From positions 1 through 37,916 of the forward strand of contig CAMAPJ010000019.1 of the NCBI GenBank assembly GCA_945860085.1: a stretch of 37,916 nucleotides of DNA, written 5' to 3'. This stretch comes from Synechococcus sp. UW140. GTDB taxonomy: Bacteria; Cyanobacteriota; Cyanobacteriia; PCC-6307; Cyanobiaceae. The position numbers were made by a program, and so were the translations under genes. The notes beneath the pieces were generated by a model. It saw only the letters and a list, made by a program, of their open reading frames with translations, was not told where the DNA came from and did no database searches. Below are positions 8,174 to 17,100 of this stretch, in pieces (within the stretch, counting starts at the first letter, position 1; every line of letters starts with the position of its first letter).

Positions 8174-9223
8174 TTGATCGCTCCCTCCAGGTCCCTGCCA
8201 GACCACCTGGGCCTGGCCTTTGAAGCGGGCCTGAGTTTGCGCCTAAAGGGGCCCCGGGGCCGGTTTGCCCCCTCACCGACGGGGCCCCTGCATCTGGGCA
8301 ACCTCAGTACGGCCCTGCTCTCCTGGCTGGTGACCCGCCTGCAGGGGGGCGAATGGTTGCTGCGCCTTGATGATCTCGACCAGCCCCGCAACCGGCCAGG
8401 GGCGATCGATTCGATCCTGGCCGATCTGGGCTGGCTGGGTCTCCCCTGGGACGGCCCACATCTGTTTCAGAGCGCGCGCCGGGGCTTTTACGCCAGCACC
8501 CTCTCCTGGCTGCGGCGCAGCGGCGCCCTCTACCCCTGCCGCTGCAGCCGCCGGCTCCTGGCCGACATTTCTGCCCCGCACGGAGCCTTTGCGGTCTATC
8601 CCGGCACCTGCGCAGGCCTGAACGCCGCCTGGGGCCCCCAGGACAGAAGACTGCCTAGCTGGCGCCTGCGCCTGCAAGGTGGCCGCCTGCACTGGCAAGA
8701 GCGGCTGGCCCCCGGTGGCGCACTCGATGGCGCCAGCCAGGTAGGCGATGTGGTGCTGCGCCGGGCCGATGGCCTGATCGCCTACCACCTGGCCACGGCC
8801 GTCGATGAGCTCAGCTTGGGCATCAGCGATGTGGTGCGGGGCCACGACCTCTGGCAGGCCACGGGCGCCCAGGTGGCCGTAATGGCGGCCCTGGGCGCTG
8901 CCGCCCCGGCCTACTGGCATGGCCCCCTGCGGCTCGATGGCAGCGGCCACCGCCTGGCCAAACGCAGCGGCGCCGAAGGCCTGGAGGCCCTACGCGAGCA
9001 GGGCCTCGATGGCCCAGCCGTGGTCGGGCTGCTGGCGGCCGACCTGGATCTGGTGCCCCGGGGCAGCCGGCTAAGCGCGGCGGAATTACTTGACGAGCTG
9101 AAGATCCGGGAGCAGAGCCACCGCGACCTGGCAGCTGAGGGCTCAAAGATTCAAGTGTTCAGCCTTCAAAAACCGTTGCAACAGCTTGTGGCGGGCCAGA
9201 TGGCTGAGCAGCTGGGCGCGTGA
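8174..9223 (+). CDS. gluQRS: Glutamyl-Q tRNA(Asp) synthetase
   Basis: This truncated class I glutamyl-tRNA synthetase paralogue charges glutamate onto the queuosine base of tRNA(Asp) and lacks an anticodon-binding domain. The nucleotide-binding signature is RGRFAPSPTGPLHLGN (29-43), with HLGN as the HIGH-type motif. The catalytic loop is HRLAKRSG in place of KMSKS. CRCSRRLLAD followed by YPGTCAG supplies the Cys/Cys/Tyr/Cys zinc site typical of GluQRS. The annotated start is TTG at 8174; since family members usually begin just before RGRFAPSPTG, a TTG at about 8237 is an alternative. The C-terminus, including SLQKPLQQLV, extends slightly past the normal end. It probably shares a transcript with HU. 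Confidence 0.9.
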   Translation: MIAPSRSLPDHLGLAFEAGLSLRLKGPRGRFAPSPTGPLHLGNLSTALLSWLVTRLQGGEWLLRLDDLDQPRNRPGAIDSILADLGWLGLPWDGPHLFQSARRGFYASTLSWLRRSGALYPCRCSRRLLADISAPHGAFAVYPGTCAGLNAAWGPQDRRLPSWRLRLQGGRLHWQERLAPGGALDGASQVGDVVLRRADGLIAYHLATAVDELSLGISDVVRGHDLWQATGAQVAVMAALGAAAPAYWHGPLRLDGSGHRLAKRSGAEGLEALREQGLDGPAVVGLLAADLDLVPRGSRLSAAELLDELKIREQSHRDLAAEGSKIQVFSLQKPLQQLVAGQMAEQLGA

Positions 9224-9349
9224 GAAGGCTTAACAAAAGAGCGAACAGATGACAGGTCAGAAAACGGGTCAAATTGCCGCCCAGCTGGCAACTTGGCTGG
9301 CGGCGCCCCAGGCTTAAGGAAGGCTGCAGGTTTAGGTGCCGAAAAAGCC

Positions 9350-9365
9350 GTCACACTGCTGTGAC
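9350..9365. promoter_or_regulatory. 16-bp perfect inverted repeat GTCACA-N4-TGTGAC
   Basis: The two six-base arms are exactly complementary around a CTGC spacer, located between the gluQRS end and the start region of the zinc-finger gene. It could be an operator for a dimeric regulator or a short RNA hairpin. It is not followed by a T-run, so it is unlikely to be a terminator. Confidence 0.4.
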
Positions 9366-9383
9366 AGCAAATGAACACACACT

Positions 9384-9740
9384 TTGGCCGTACTCCCTAC
9401 TTCGCTCCAGGCAGGCCTAGCTGCCTCCCTGGCCCTGCGGCCCCAGACCCTCAGCCCGGAGACCGGCCAGGGACTGAATCAGGGCTTGGCCCCTGTCGCC
9501 CTGACCGTTTCACGCAAATGCCAAACCTGCGGCGGCAGTGGCGTGCTGAGGCTGACCGCCCTGCGGTTCCGCACCTGCCTCGATTGCGCCGGCCAGGGAA
9601 TCCTGCCGGTGGTGCCCGCCAGCAGCTCCTTTGAGCCCCAACCCCAACTAGGTCAGGCCCTCGACCAGCTCATGGCCAGCACCCGTCCCCGGCGGATCAT
9701 GGTCTCCTCCGAACGACTGAAGCACGATCTTCCTCTTTGA
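9384..9740 (+). CDS. Small DnaJ-type zinc-finger protein
   Basis: The 118-aa protein has one pair of CxxCxGxG elements, CQTCGGSG (Cys46, Cys49) and CLDCAGQG (Cys65, Cys68). These form a single zinc centre like half of the DnaJ cysteine-rich domain. There is no J domain, membrane segment or signal peptide. Single-knuckle proteins of this kind occur in plants and cyanobacteria and often assist assembly of photosynthetic complexes or act as thiol chaperones; the role here is inference. The start is a TTG at 9384, since an in-frame stop lies just upstream and the ATG at 9371 is in another frame. The start is therefore uncertain. Confidence 0.65.
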   Translation: MAVLPTSLQAGLAASLALRPQTLSPETGQGLNQGLAPVALTVSRKCQTCGGSGVLRLTALRFRTCLDCAGQGILPVVPASSSFEPQPQLGQALDQLMASTRPRRIMVSSERLKHDLPL

Positions 9741-9989
9741 AGGGCTGCCTCTTTGAAGGGCTGCTGCCTCTTAGGGGAGTTGTATTTCTGGAGGACTGCT
9801 TCTCTAAATGGGGCTGGTAGAATGACTAGCTGTTTCATTGAGCAGCTGTTTCATTAAGAAGCTGCTTCATTGAGCAGCTGTGTTGCTTGTGAAGTTTTCG
9901 CTGGGACGCGCTGCCTCTGTTAGCGGCTTTTTCAAGCTCGATCTCTCTGAAAGATCGATCTGTTTAAGGATCGATCTCCCAGACAAACG
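9732..9989 (+). repeat. Intergenic array of degenerate ~16-bp repeats
   Basis: This 258-base stretch can be cut into units of 16 (occasionally 17-19) bases. Two near-perfect copies of CCTCTTTGAAGGGCTG lie at 9732-9763. Three close copies of GCTGTTTCATTGAGCA lie at 9829-9876 (9829, 9845, 9861). Looser units lie between and after them, ending in three units that begin ATCTCTCT, ATCTGTTT and ATCTCCCA near 9941-9989. The region is less GC-rich than its surroundings. It begins inside the last codons of the zinc-finger gene and ends near the stop of the opposite-strand 47-aa gene. No gene is supported inside it. Confidence 0.75.
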
Positions 9990-10017
9990 GGTTCTTGCAG
10001 GATTGGCCGTCCGATGA

Positions 10018-10161
10018 TCAGCGTTTCTGACGCTTCTGACGCCAGATGAAGAAGCCGGCAGTGGCCACCACCACGGCCAGGGGGGCCGCCGTGAGCAGCA
10101 GCAGAATCACGGCAGTCCAATCGGTGTACATCACTGCAGTCGCGTAGGCACCGACCATCAT
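10018..10161 (-). CDS. Small single-span membrane protein (47 aa)
   Basis: Read from the double ATG at 10161, the protein begins MMVGAYATAVMYTDWTAV, continues with a strongly hydrophobic helix of about 25 residues (residues 15-39), and ends in a positive tail, WRQKRQKR, that would sit in the cytosol. GGCGGGG lies about eight bases upstream and supports this start. A longer reading from GTG 10224 adds a Gly/His-rich stretch and is less likely. No family is recognised. The positive-inside tail and clean hydrophobic span make it a likely real small inner-membrane or thylakoid protein. Confidence 0.6.
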   Translation of the reverse strand: MMVGAYATAVMYTDWTAVILLLLTAAPLAVVVATAGFFIWRQKRQKR

Positions 10162-10311
10162 TTCAGGATCCCCGCCGCTTCCGCCATGGCCGCCGTTCAA
10201 ATGGGCAGCAATCTTCAGGAGCACGCCAGCCGCCAGGGCGCCAGAAGGCCTGGCCCATGGGCACCCAGGACGCCCGGGACCTCCCCACTTGGCAGGGGAC
10301 TGGCGGGGGGG

Positions 10312-10578
10312 TTGGCCAGGGGTTTGGCCCTCAGCCTGGAGCTGGGCCTGGGGCTGGGGCTGGCGTCAGGCCTGAATCCGGTGCGGGCAGATGTGGTGTT
10401 CCAGAACTGTGTGCCGGTGGCCGGTGGCGGCATCACCTGTGACACCCGGCCCGAGGGCAACACCCTGATGAACGATGAAGCCGCCCGTTACGGCCTCTCC
10501 GACCAGGCCAGTCCCGGCTGGGATGAATTTGAGCCCTACCAGGGCTACGACGACATGTTCGGCGGCAACGAAACCTGA
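10312..10578 (+). CDS. Small exported protein of a picocyanobacterial type
   Basis: From TTG 10312, with GGCGGGGGGG just upstream, this is 88 aa. It has a Sec-type signal peptide (Arg4, then a Leu/Gly-rich core partly made of CTGGGG units, with likely cleavage after PVRA). The mature part has FQNCVPVAGGGITCDT, then GNTLMNDEAARYGL and an acidic tail (EFEPYQGYDDMFGGNE). I remember this mature sequence as conserved in marine and freshwater Synechococcus/Cyanobium, without a known function. Two Cys could form a disulfide outside the cytosol. An in-frame start as far up as 10186 exists but adds residues unlike a signal peptide. Confidence 0.7.
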   Translation: MARGLALSLELGLGLGLASGLNPVRADVVFQNCVPVAGGGITCDTRPEGNTLMNDEAARYGLSDQASPGWDEFEPYQGYDDMFGGNET

Positions 10579-10651
10579 GCGCAGGTCCCATTCCCAGGGT
10601 CTTTGGCAGAATTTTGCGCAAGCCAGGCCTGTTGGTCAGCGCCGCTTGAGC

Positions 10652-11671
10652 TCAGCAGATCCTGGGCAGCAGCTCGCCACTGGCGGGCAGCAGCCGGCGC
10701 TCACTGCCATAGGCGGTACGCAGCAGCACCCGGCCGCGGCCCCCAGCTCCGGCCCGCACGCCACCAATGACAGCACCGCCGCCGGGGGCGAGCACGGCCA
10801 GGGCCGCGGCCAGATCGGCCTCGGCCACTAGGGCCACGCAGCGCCCCTCATTGGCCAGGTGCAGGGGATCGAAGCCCAGGAGCTCGCAGGTTCGCGCCAC
10901 CGGTTCCAGGACGGGAATGGCTGTCTCCTCCAGCGCCAGATCCAATCCGCTCGCCTGGGCCAGTTCTTCCAGGGCACTGGCCAGGCCGCCGCGGGTGAGA
11001 TCGCGCAGGCAATGGGGCACGACCCCAGCCGCCAGCAGCTGCTCCACTAGGGGCCAGAGCGGCGCGCAGTCGCTGGCGAGCGGGGGCTGCAGGCTCAGCC
11101 GATGGCGGGCCGCCAGGATCGCCACCCCATGGCGGCCCAGGTCGCCGCTGACCAGGATGCGGTCGCCGGGCCGAATCGCCTGGGGTTCGATCGGCCTGGG
11201 GCTCTCAATCGGCCCGAGGCCACTGGTGTTGATATAGAGGCCATCGGCCTTGCCCCGCTCCACCACCTTGGTGTCGCCGGTGCGGATTGCCAGGCCGCAA
11301 CGCCGGGCCGCGGCCGCCATCGAGGCGACGATCCGGCGCAACAGGGCCAGGGGCAGGCCCTCTTCCAGGATCAGGCCGACGCTGAGATGCAGGGGCCGGG
11401 CGCCGGCCATGGCCAGGTCGTTGGCGGTGCCGATGATCGCCAGGCTGCCGATGTCGCCCCCGGGAAATTCCAGGGGCTGCACCACGTAGCTGTCGGTGCT
11501 GAAGGCCAGGGGACCGCAGGGCAACTCCAACCGGGCGGCGTCGTGGAAGACCAGGTCGGGGGGGTCGTAGAGGCCGCGCAGCTCTCGTTCGATCAGCTGC
11601 TGCATCAAGGTGCCGCCACCGCCATGGGCCAGCTGGATGCGGGCGCCGGGATCCTCGGCCCGCTCAACCAT
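10652..11671 (-). CDS. hypE: HypE, carbamoyl dehydratase of hydrogenase maturation
   Basis: HypE receives a carbamoyl group from HypF on its C-terminal cysteine and dehydrates it with ATP to a thiocyanate, the source of the CN ligands of the NiFe centre. From ATG 11671 it is 339 aa, the normal length. It has the AIR-synthetase-like fold (IQLAHGGGGTLMQQLI at the start, RILVSGDLGRHGVAIL, LRDLTRGGLASAL). It ends in PRIC with the essential terminal Cys339. The start overlaps the hypD stop by eight bases (ATGGTTGA), which suggests translational coupling. Longer readings toward 11827 would only translate the out-of-frame hypD end. It is the last gene of the hypB-to-hypE operon. Confidence 0.96.
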   Translation of the reverse strand: MVERAEDPGARIQLAHGGGGTLMQQLIERELRGLYDPPDLVFHDAARLELPCGPLAFSTDSYVVQPLEFPGGDIGSLAIIGTANDLAMAGARPLHLSVGLILEEGLPLALLRRIVASMAAAARRCGLAIRTGDTKVVERGKADGLYINTSGLGPIESPRPIEPQAIRPGDRILVSGDLGRHGVAILAARHRLSLQPPLASDCAPLWPLVEQLLAAGVVPHCLRDLTRGGLASALEELAQASGLDLALEETAIPVLEPVARTCELLGFDPLHLANEGRCVALVAEADLAAALAVLAPGGGAVIGGVRAGAGGRGRVLLRTAYGSERRLLPASGELLPRIC

Positions 11672-13106
11672 GGGGGCTCTCCGGGAGCGGCGGGCTGGCG
11701 GGGCGGACAGCAGCGTTCTGGGGACACTCCCTGTCCTGGCGGCGGTAGCGGTAGTAAGCGGCGCAGGCCCCCTCCGTGGACACCATCGGCGCCCCCAGGG
11801 GCCGCTCCGGCGTGCAGGCGGCGCCAAAGGCCGGGCAGTCGGGCGGGGTGGCGCGGCCCAGCAGGATCGCGCCGCTGAGGCAGGGATCTGGGGGCGGGGC
11901 GCTAGGGGCCAGTGGGGCGCTAGGGGCGGGCGGTTCGCCGCCGGGCCAGCCAGCGCCTGGGCCGTGGGGCGTTCGAGCCGGCCCTGGGGGCCGATCGGCC
12001 GACAGGCTGGTCAGGCCGAAACGCTGGCGGGCATCGAGGCTGGCGTAGGCCGGCGCCAGGGCCAGGCCGCCGCCTTGGATCAGGCCCAGGCCGCGCCAGG
12101 GCTGGTCCACCGGCACAAACACCCGCTCCAGCAGGGCCCGGGCGGCCGGATTGCCGCCGGGCCGCACCACCCGGCCATAGGCATTGGCCAACTGGGGGGT
12201 GCCTGCCTCGAGCAACTGGACGCAGCGCAGGATGCCGGCCAGCAGTTCGGCGGGCTCAAAGCCCGTGACCACCACCGGCCGCCTCCGCCTGGTCACCAGA
12301 TCGGCCAGATCGCCGGTGCCGAGCACGGCGGCCACGTGGCCGGCGGCGAGAAACCCCTGGACGCCGGGGCTAGGTCGGCTAGTTGGCCGCCGCTGTTTGG
12401 TTGGCTGCCGCTGTCTGGCTGATCCTGGCGGACCAGGCAGGCCCAGGCACCCTGGGGCCCCGTCTGGGTTGTCTTCACCGCAAGGGTTGTCTTCAAAGGC
12501 CAGGATCGCCTCCATGGCGGGGGCCACCCGCACGTGGGCCATTAATAAGGACAGATTGGTGAGGCCCAACGCCAGGGTCTGATCAGCCAGCAGAGCCGTG
12601 GCGGGGGCCGTGGTTTCAAAGCCCACCGCCAGGAAGACCACCTGGCGCTGCGGGTTGGCCCGGGCCAGGTCGAGGGCCTGTAAGGGGGAGGTGAGCAGGC
12701 GCACATCGCCGCCGCCGGCGCGGGCCCCCAGCAGGCCCAGGCCGCCATCGCCGCTGGCCGGGCTGCCGGGAACCCGCAGCATGTCGCCGTAGGCACAGAG
12801 AATCAGCTCCGGCCGACAGGCCAACGCCAGGGCCTGGTCGATCGTTTCGGCAGGCGTCACGCAGACCGGGCAGCCGGGGCCATGCAGCAGGCGCAGCCCC
12901 GGTGGCAGCAGTTGGTCCAACCCCCAGCGCACGATCGCGTGGGTCTGGCCGCCGCAGACCTCCATCAGGGTCCAGGGGCGGGTGCTGGTGGCCGCCAGCT
13001 CAGCCACGAGCTCAGCCACCAACTCGGCCACCTGGCTGGCGGGGGCCGGCTTGGGTGCGGCAGGAGGCACCTGGGACACCGCTGGGTTGGGAGCAGCCGG
13101 GCTCAC
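11664..13106 (-). CDS. hypD: HypD, iron-sulfur scaffold for Fe(CN)2CO assembly, enlarged
   Basis: HypD, together with HypC, carries the Fe(CN)2CO moiety during hydrogenase maturation. Key motifs are present: CGGQTHAI (Cys51), GPGCPVCVTP (Cys79, Cys82), GFETTAPAT, VQGFLAAGHVAAV and the C-terminal iron-sulfur cysteines (Cys424, Cys431, Cys448). The protein is 480 aa against about 370 usually. The excess lies in an N-terminal tail with repeated AELVAELVAEL (to ~40), an insertion at about 205-247 rich in Pro, Arg and Gln just before VQGFLAAGH, and a Pro/Ala/Gly insertion at about 371-407 before the iron-sulfur domain. No conserved residue is lost, so it is probably active. It overlaps the DHOD-like gene by four bases. 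Confidence 0.95.
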   Translation of the reverse strand: MSPAAPNPAVSQVPPAAPKPAPASQVAELVAELVAELAATSTRPWTLMEVCGGQTHAIVRWGLDQLLPPGLRLLHGPGCPVCVTPAETIDQALALACRPELILCAYGDMLRVPGSPASGDGGLGLLGARAGGGDVRLLTSPLQALDLARANPQRQVVFLAVGFETTAPATALLADQTLALGLTNLSLLMAHVRVAPAMEAILAFEDNPCGEDNPDGAPGCLGLPGPPGSARQRQPTKQRRPTSRPSPGVQGFLAAGHVAAVLGTGDLADLVTRRRRPVVVTGFEPAELLAGILRCVQLLEAGTPQLANAYGRVVRPGGNPAARALLERVFVPVDQPWRGLGLIQGGGLALAPAYASLDARQRFGLTSLSADRPPGPARTPHGPGAGWPGGEPPAPSAPLAPSAPPPDPCLSGAILLGRATPPDCPAFGAACTPERPLGAPMVSTEGACAAYYRYRRQDRECPQNAAVRPASPPLPESPHG

Positions 13107-14164
13107 GGGGGGCCCTCTCCCGCCAGGGGCCAGGGCTGGGCAAGGGTGGTGCCAGGCGGCGACGGCGCCAGGCTGTGCAGGACGCGCATGTACTGGGCCC
13201 GTTCATAGGCCTCGGGATCAGGACAGCGCTCCTGGGCCATGCAGCCGACCAGCTCCCGGGCCGTGCGGTGGCCATGCTCAGAGAGCCAGTGGCGCAGCTC
13301 CTGCTCCAGGCCGGCCAGCCGCTGGGGGCCATGGCGCAGCAGGGCCGCCACCACCTGGGTGACCCGGGCTCCAGCCATGAGCTGTCTCACCACATCGCTG
13401 CCCCGGTGCACGCCGCCACTGGCGGCCAGGTCCACCTCCAGCCGACCATGGAGCAGGGCGATCCAGCGCAGGGGCAGGCGCAGGTCGTGGGGGGTGCTGA
13501 GCAGCAAGTTGGGCCGCAACTCCAGGGTTTCGATGTCGAGATCGCTCTGGTAGAAGCGGTTGAACAGCACCAGGCCATCGGCTCCGGCAGCCACCAGCCG
13601 CGCCGCCATGGCGCTGAGGTTGGTGAAAAAGGGGCTGAGTTTCACCGCCAGCGGCAGGGTCACCTCAGCGCGCACCTCGGCGACGATCTCCTCCACCTGG
13701 GCCTCAATCGCGGCACTGCTGAGACCGGGATCGGTGGGCACTGAATAGATGTTCAGCTCGATCGCCTGGGCGCCGGCCTGCTCGATCTGGCGGGCCAGCT
13801 GCACCCAGCTGCCGGGCCGAAAGCCATTGAGGCTGGCGATCACCGGCACCCCCAGCCGGGAGCGGGCCTGGCTGATCAGTTCGAGATAGGACTGGGCGCC
13901 GCCATGGCAGAGGGCGGATTCCGGCAGGTAGCTGAGCGCCTCGGCGTAGCTGTTGCTGCCGGCGATGGCGTGGCGGTGCAGCTCCAGCTGGTCGCGCTCG
14001 ATCTGTTCTTCAAACAGGGAATGGAGCACGATCGCGCCAGCCCCGGCCGCCTCTAGGGCCAGCAGCTGCTCCAGGCTTTCGCTCAGGGGCGCCGCCGCCC
14101 CCACCACCAGCGGGTTGGCGAGCTCCAGGCCCAGGTAGGTGGTGGAGAGATCGACGCTGGTCAT
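13103..14164 (-). CDS. Dihydroorotate dehydrogenase-like flavoprotein coupled to nifJ
   Basis: The 353-aa protein has the FMN-binding TIM barrel of the DHOD family: LGLELANPLVVGAAAPLS at the start, VIASLNGFRPGSW, PLAVKLSPFFTN with the conserved Lys, VLFNRFYQSDLD, and the phosphate-binding SGGVHRGSDVV. The family's substrate loop, normally LN.SCPN with a catalytic Cys or Ser, reads ELNIYSVPTDPG here. True orotate synthesis is therefore doubtful. Proteins of this subgroup are commonly encoded beside nifJ in bacteria (from memory). Here it overlaps nifJ by four bases upstream and hypD by four bases downstream. An electron-transfer or anaerobic redox role alongside PFOR is inferred. Confidence 0.8.
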   Translation of the reverse strand: MTSVDLSTTYLGLELANPLVVGAAAPLSESLEQLLALEAAGAGAIVLHSLFEEQIERDQLELHRHAIAGSNSYAEALSYLPESALCHGGAQSYLELISQARSRLGVPVIASLNGFRPGSWVQLARQIEQAGAQAIELNIYSVPTDPGLSSAAIEAQVEEIVAEVRAEVTLPLAVKLSPFFTNLSAMAARLVAAGADGLVLFNRFYQSDLDIETLELRPNLLLSTPHDLRLPLRWIALLHGRLEVDLAASGGVHRGSDVVRQLMAGARVTQVVAALLRHGPQRLAGLEQELRHWLSEHGHRTARELVGCMAQERCPDPEAYERAQYMRVLHSLAPSPPGTTLAQPWPLAGEGPP

Positions 14165-17100
14165 GGATTCACCTCCTGGCCTGGCTTGGCTGCCTGAGCG
14201 GGATCAGCTGCCTGAGCGGGCCCAGTCCCAGGACCGCCCTGGCCGGCCAGGGCCTGGTAAGTGGCCCAACGGCGTTGGCGTTGGAGCTCGGCTTCAGCCG
14301 CCAGCTGGCGGGCCCGTTCGGGCTGGCTGTAGCTGAGCAGGCGGAAGCGGTTTTCCAGGGCCATCGCGCCTGCCAGGGGCCGGCGGGGCGCCGGACTATC
14401 GAGCTGTAGGGGGTTCTCGCCCCGATCCGTACGGCGCGGGTCGTAGCGGTAGAGCAGCCAGCGGCCCGAATCCACCGCCGCCTGCTGGTGGGCCAGGCCC
14501 TGGGCCATGTCAATGCCGTGGGCGATGCAATGGGAGTAGGCCAGGATCAAGGACGGCCCCGGGTAGCTCTCGGCCTCTAAAAAGGCCCGAACCGTGTGTT
14601 CATCGCGGGCGCCCATGGCGACGCTGGCCACATACACATGGCCGTAGGTCATCGCCATCAGGCCCAGGTCTTTTTTGGCGGCCGCCTTACCCGCCGCCGC
14701 GAATTTGGCCACGGCCCCTAACGGCGTGGCCTTGGACACCTGGCCGCCGGTATTGGAATAAACCTCCGTATCGAGCACCAGCACGTTGACGTCGCTGCCA
14801 CTGGCGAGCACATGGTCGAGGCCGCCAAAGCCGATGTCGTAGGCCCAGCCATCGCCACCCACCAGCCAGACGCTCTTTTTGACCAGGGCGTCGGCCTGCT
14901 CCAGGAGCTGCTGCAGGGCCTGCCTCTGGCTGGGGTCTGCCGCGGCCGCGATCCGTTGGCGCACCCATTCTTTGAGCGCCTCAACCCGTTGGCGCTGCTC
15001 GAAGATCTCCGCCTCGTTCTCCTGGCGGGCGCCAGTGATTGCTTCCATCAGGGCCGGCGGGACCTGGAGCGAAGGGCCAGCGCTCCGGTCCTCAGGGAGT
15101 CCGGCGCCCGCCAGGCGGCCCAGCAGATCAAGGGCGGAGCGCCGTTGCTGGTCGAGGGCGACGCGCAGGCCGTAGCCGAATTCGGCGTTGTCTTCGAACA
15201 GGGAGTTGCTCCAGACTGGACCGCGGCCGGCGGCGTTGGCGCTCCAGGGGGTGGTGGGCAGGTTGCCGCCGTAGATCGAGGAGCAGCCGGTGGCATTGGC
15301 CACCAGCATGCGATCGCCGAACAGCTGGCTGGCCAGCTTGAGGTAGGGGGTTTCGCCGCAGCCGGCGCAGGCCCCGGAAAACTCGAACAGGGGTTGCTGC
15401 AGTTGCTGCTGGCCAAGCTTGTGGAGGTTGAGGCCGGCGCGGGGCCGCTCCGGCAGAGAAAGGAAGAAGTCCCAATGGCTGCGCCCCTCCTCCCGCAAGG
15501 GCCGCTGGGGCGCCATGGTGATCGCCTTGCGGCGCGGTTCGAGCCGGTCCCGGGCTGGACAGACCTCCACGCACAGCGAACAACCAGTGCAGTCCTCCAC
15601 CGACACCTGGAGCGTGAAGCTCTGGCCGGCGAAGGCAGGATCGCGGGCGGGGGCCTGCAGAAAGCCCTCAGGCGCCGCGGCCAACTCGGCCGGATCCACC
15701 ACCTTGGCCCGGATCACCGCATGGGGGCAGACGAGCACGCACTTGCCGCACTGCACGCAGAGATCGCTGTGCCAAATAGGCACCGATTCGGCGATGTTGC
15801 GCTTTTCCCAGCGGGCCGTGCCCACGGGCCAGGTGCCATCGCAGGGCAGGGCGCCCACCGGCAGGCTGTCGCCGCGGCGCTCCAGCAGGGGCCCGATCAC
15901 CTCACGCACGAAGGCGGGCGCGGAGGCCAGCCGCTCACCCAGGCTGGGATCGGCTGCCTCGGGGGGGCCGCCGGGCACCATCTTGGAATCGCTGGGGGCC
16001 AGCTCAGGCTTTGCATGCGCTTGCCGCTGCCCAGCAGAGCTTGCTTGGAGTTCCGCATCAGCCGCCGCTTGAAGCTCCGCATCAGCTGCCGCCAGGTCGA
16101 GCTGGTGGAGGTGCTCGAGGCTGGACTCCAGGGCCCGCAGGTTCATGGCCACCACGGCCTCGCCCTTGCGGCCATAGGCCTGCTGGATCGAGGTGCGGAT
16201 CCGGCTGATCGCCTCGTCGCGCGGCAACACGCCACTGACCGCAAAGAAGCAGGCCTGCATCACCGTGTTGATGTGGTGGCCCATGCCGGCCTGGCGGGCT
16301 ACCGCAGAGGCATCAATCAGCCACACAACTAGCTGCTTGGCGCGAATCGTTTGGCGCAGGCGCTCGCTCAAGCGCCGCCAGCTCTCGGCCGGCCCAAAGG
16401 GACTGTTGAGCAGCAGCACGCCGCCCGGCACCAGGCCGGCAAGCAGGTCGAAGCGCTCAAGGAAATCCCAGTGGTGGCAGGCCACCAGCGTGGGGCGCTG
16501 GATCAGGTAGCTAGAGCGAATCGGCCGCGGCCCGAAGCGCAGGTGCGAAACGGTGACCGAGCCCGATTTCTTCGAGTCGTAGACGAAATAGCCCTGGGCA
16601 AATAGTTCGGTGTGTTCGCCAATGATCGTGATCGTGTGTTTGTTGGCGCCCACCGTGCCATCGGAGCCCAGGCCGTAGAACACGGCCCGCACTTCTGATC
16701 GGGCACCGCCACTTGGGTCTTGTTCCAGCTCCAACCCTTCGGTGATGAAGGCGGGATCAACGGGGATTGAGTGGTGGGTGAGGTCGTCGTGGATGCCGAC
16801 GGTGAAGTGGTTCAGGGGCGCCAGGGGCTGGCCCGCCTGGTGCTGTCCCGCCTGGTAATGTCCCGCCTCGGCGGTGGCCAGGGCCAGAGCCAGGGCCAGA
16901 GCCAGGGCCAGGTGGTCGAACACGGCCTTGACCATGGCCGGGGTGAACTCCTTGGAGGCCAGGCCGTAGCGGCCGCCCAACACCAAGGGCAAGGACCTGG
17001 TGCCGGGACCGCTGGCCCACTCCTCCGCCAGGGCCGCTAGGACGTCGAGATAGAGGGGTTCGCCCAGGGATCCGGGCTCCTTGCAGCGATCGAGAACGGC

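Noticed and set aside
9829-9876. Possible CRISPR array
   Set aside because: The copies are directly adjacent 16-base units with no spacers, and no cas genes are present.
14812-16332. Long open frame on the plus strand opposite nifJ (506 codons)
   Set aside because: It is the mirror of a GC-rich real gene whose conserved iron-sulfur and thiamine motifs are on the minus strand; its own product is Gly/Ala/His-rich without any domain.
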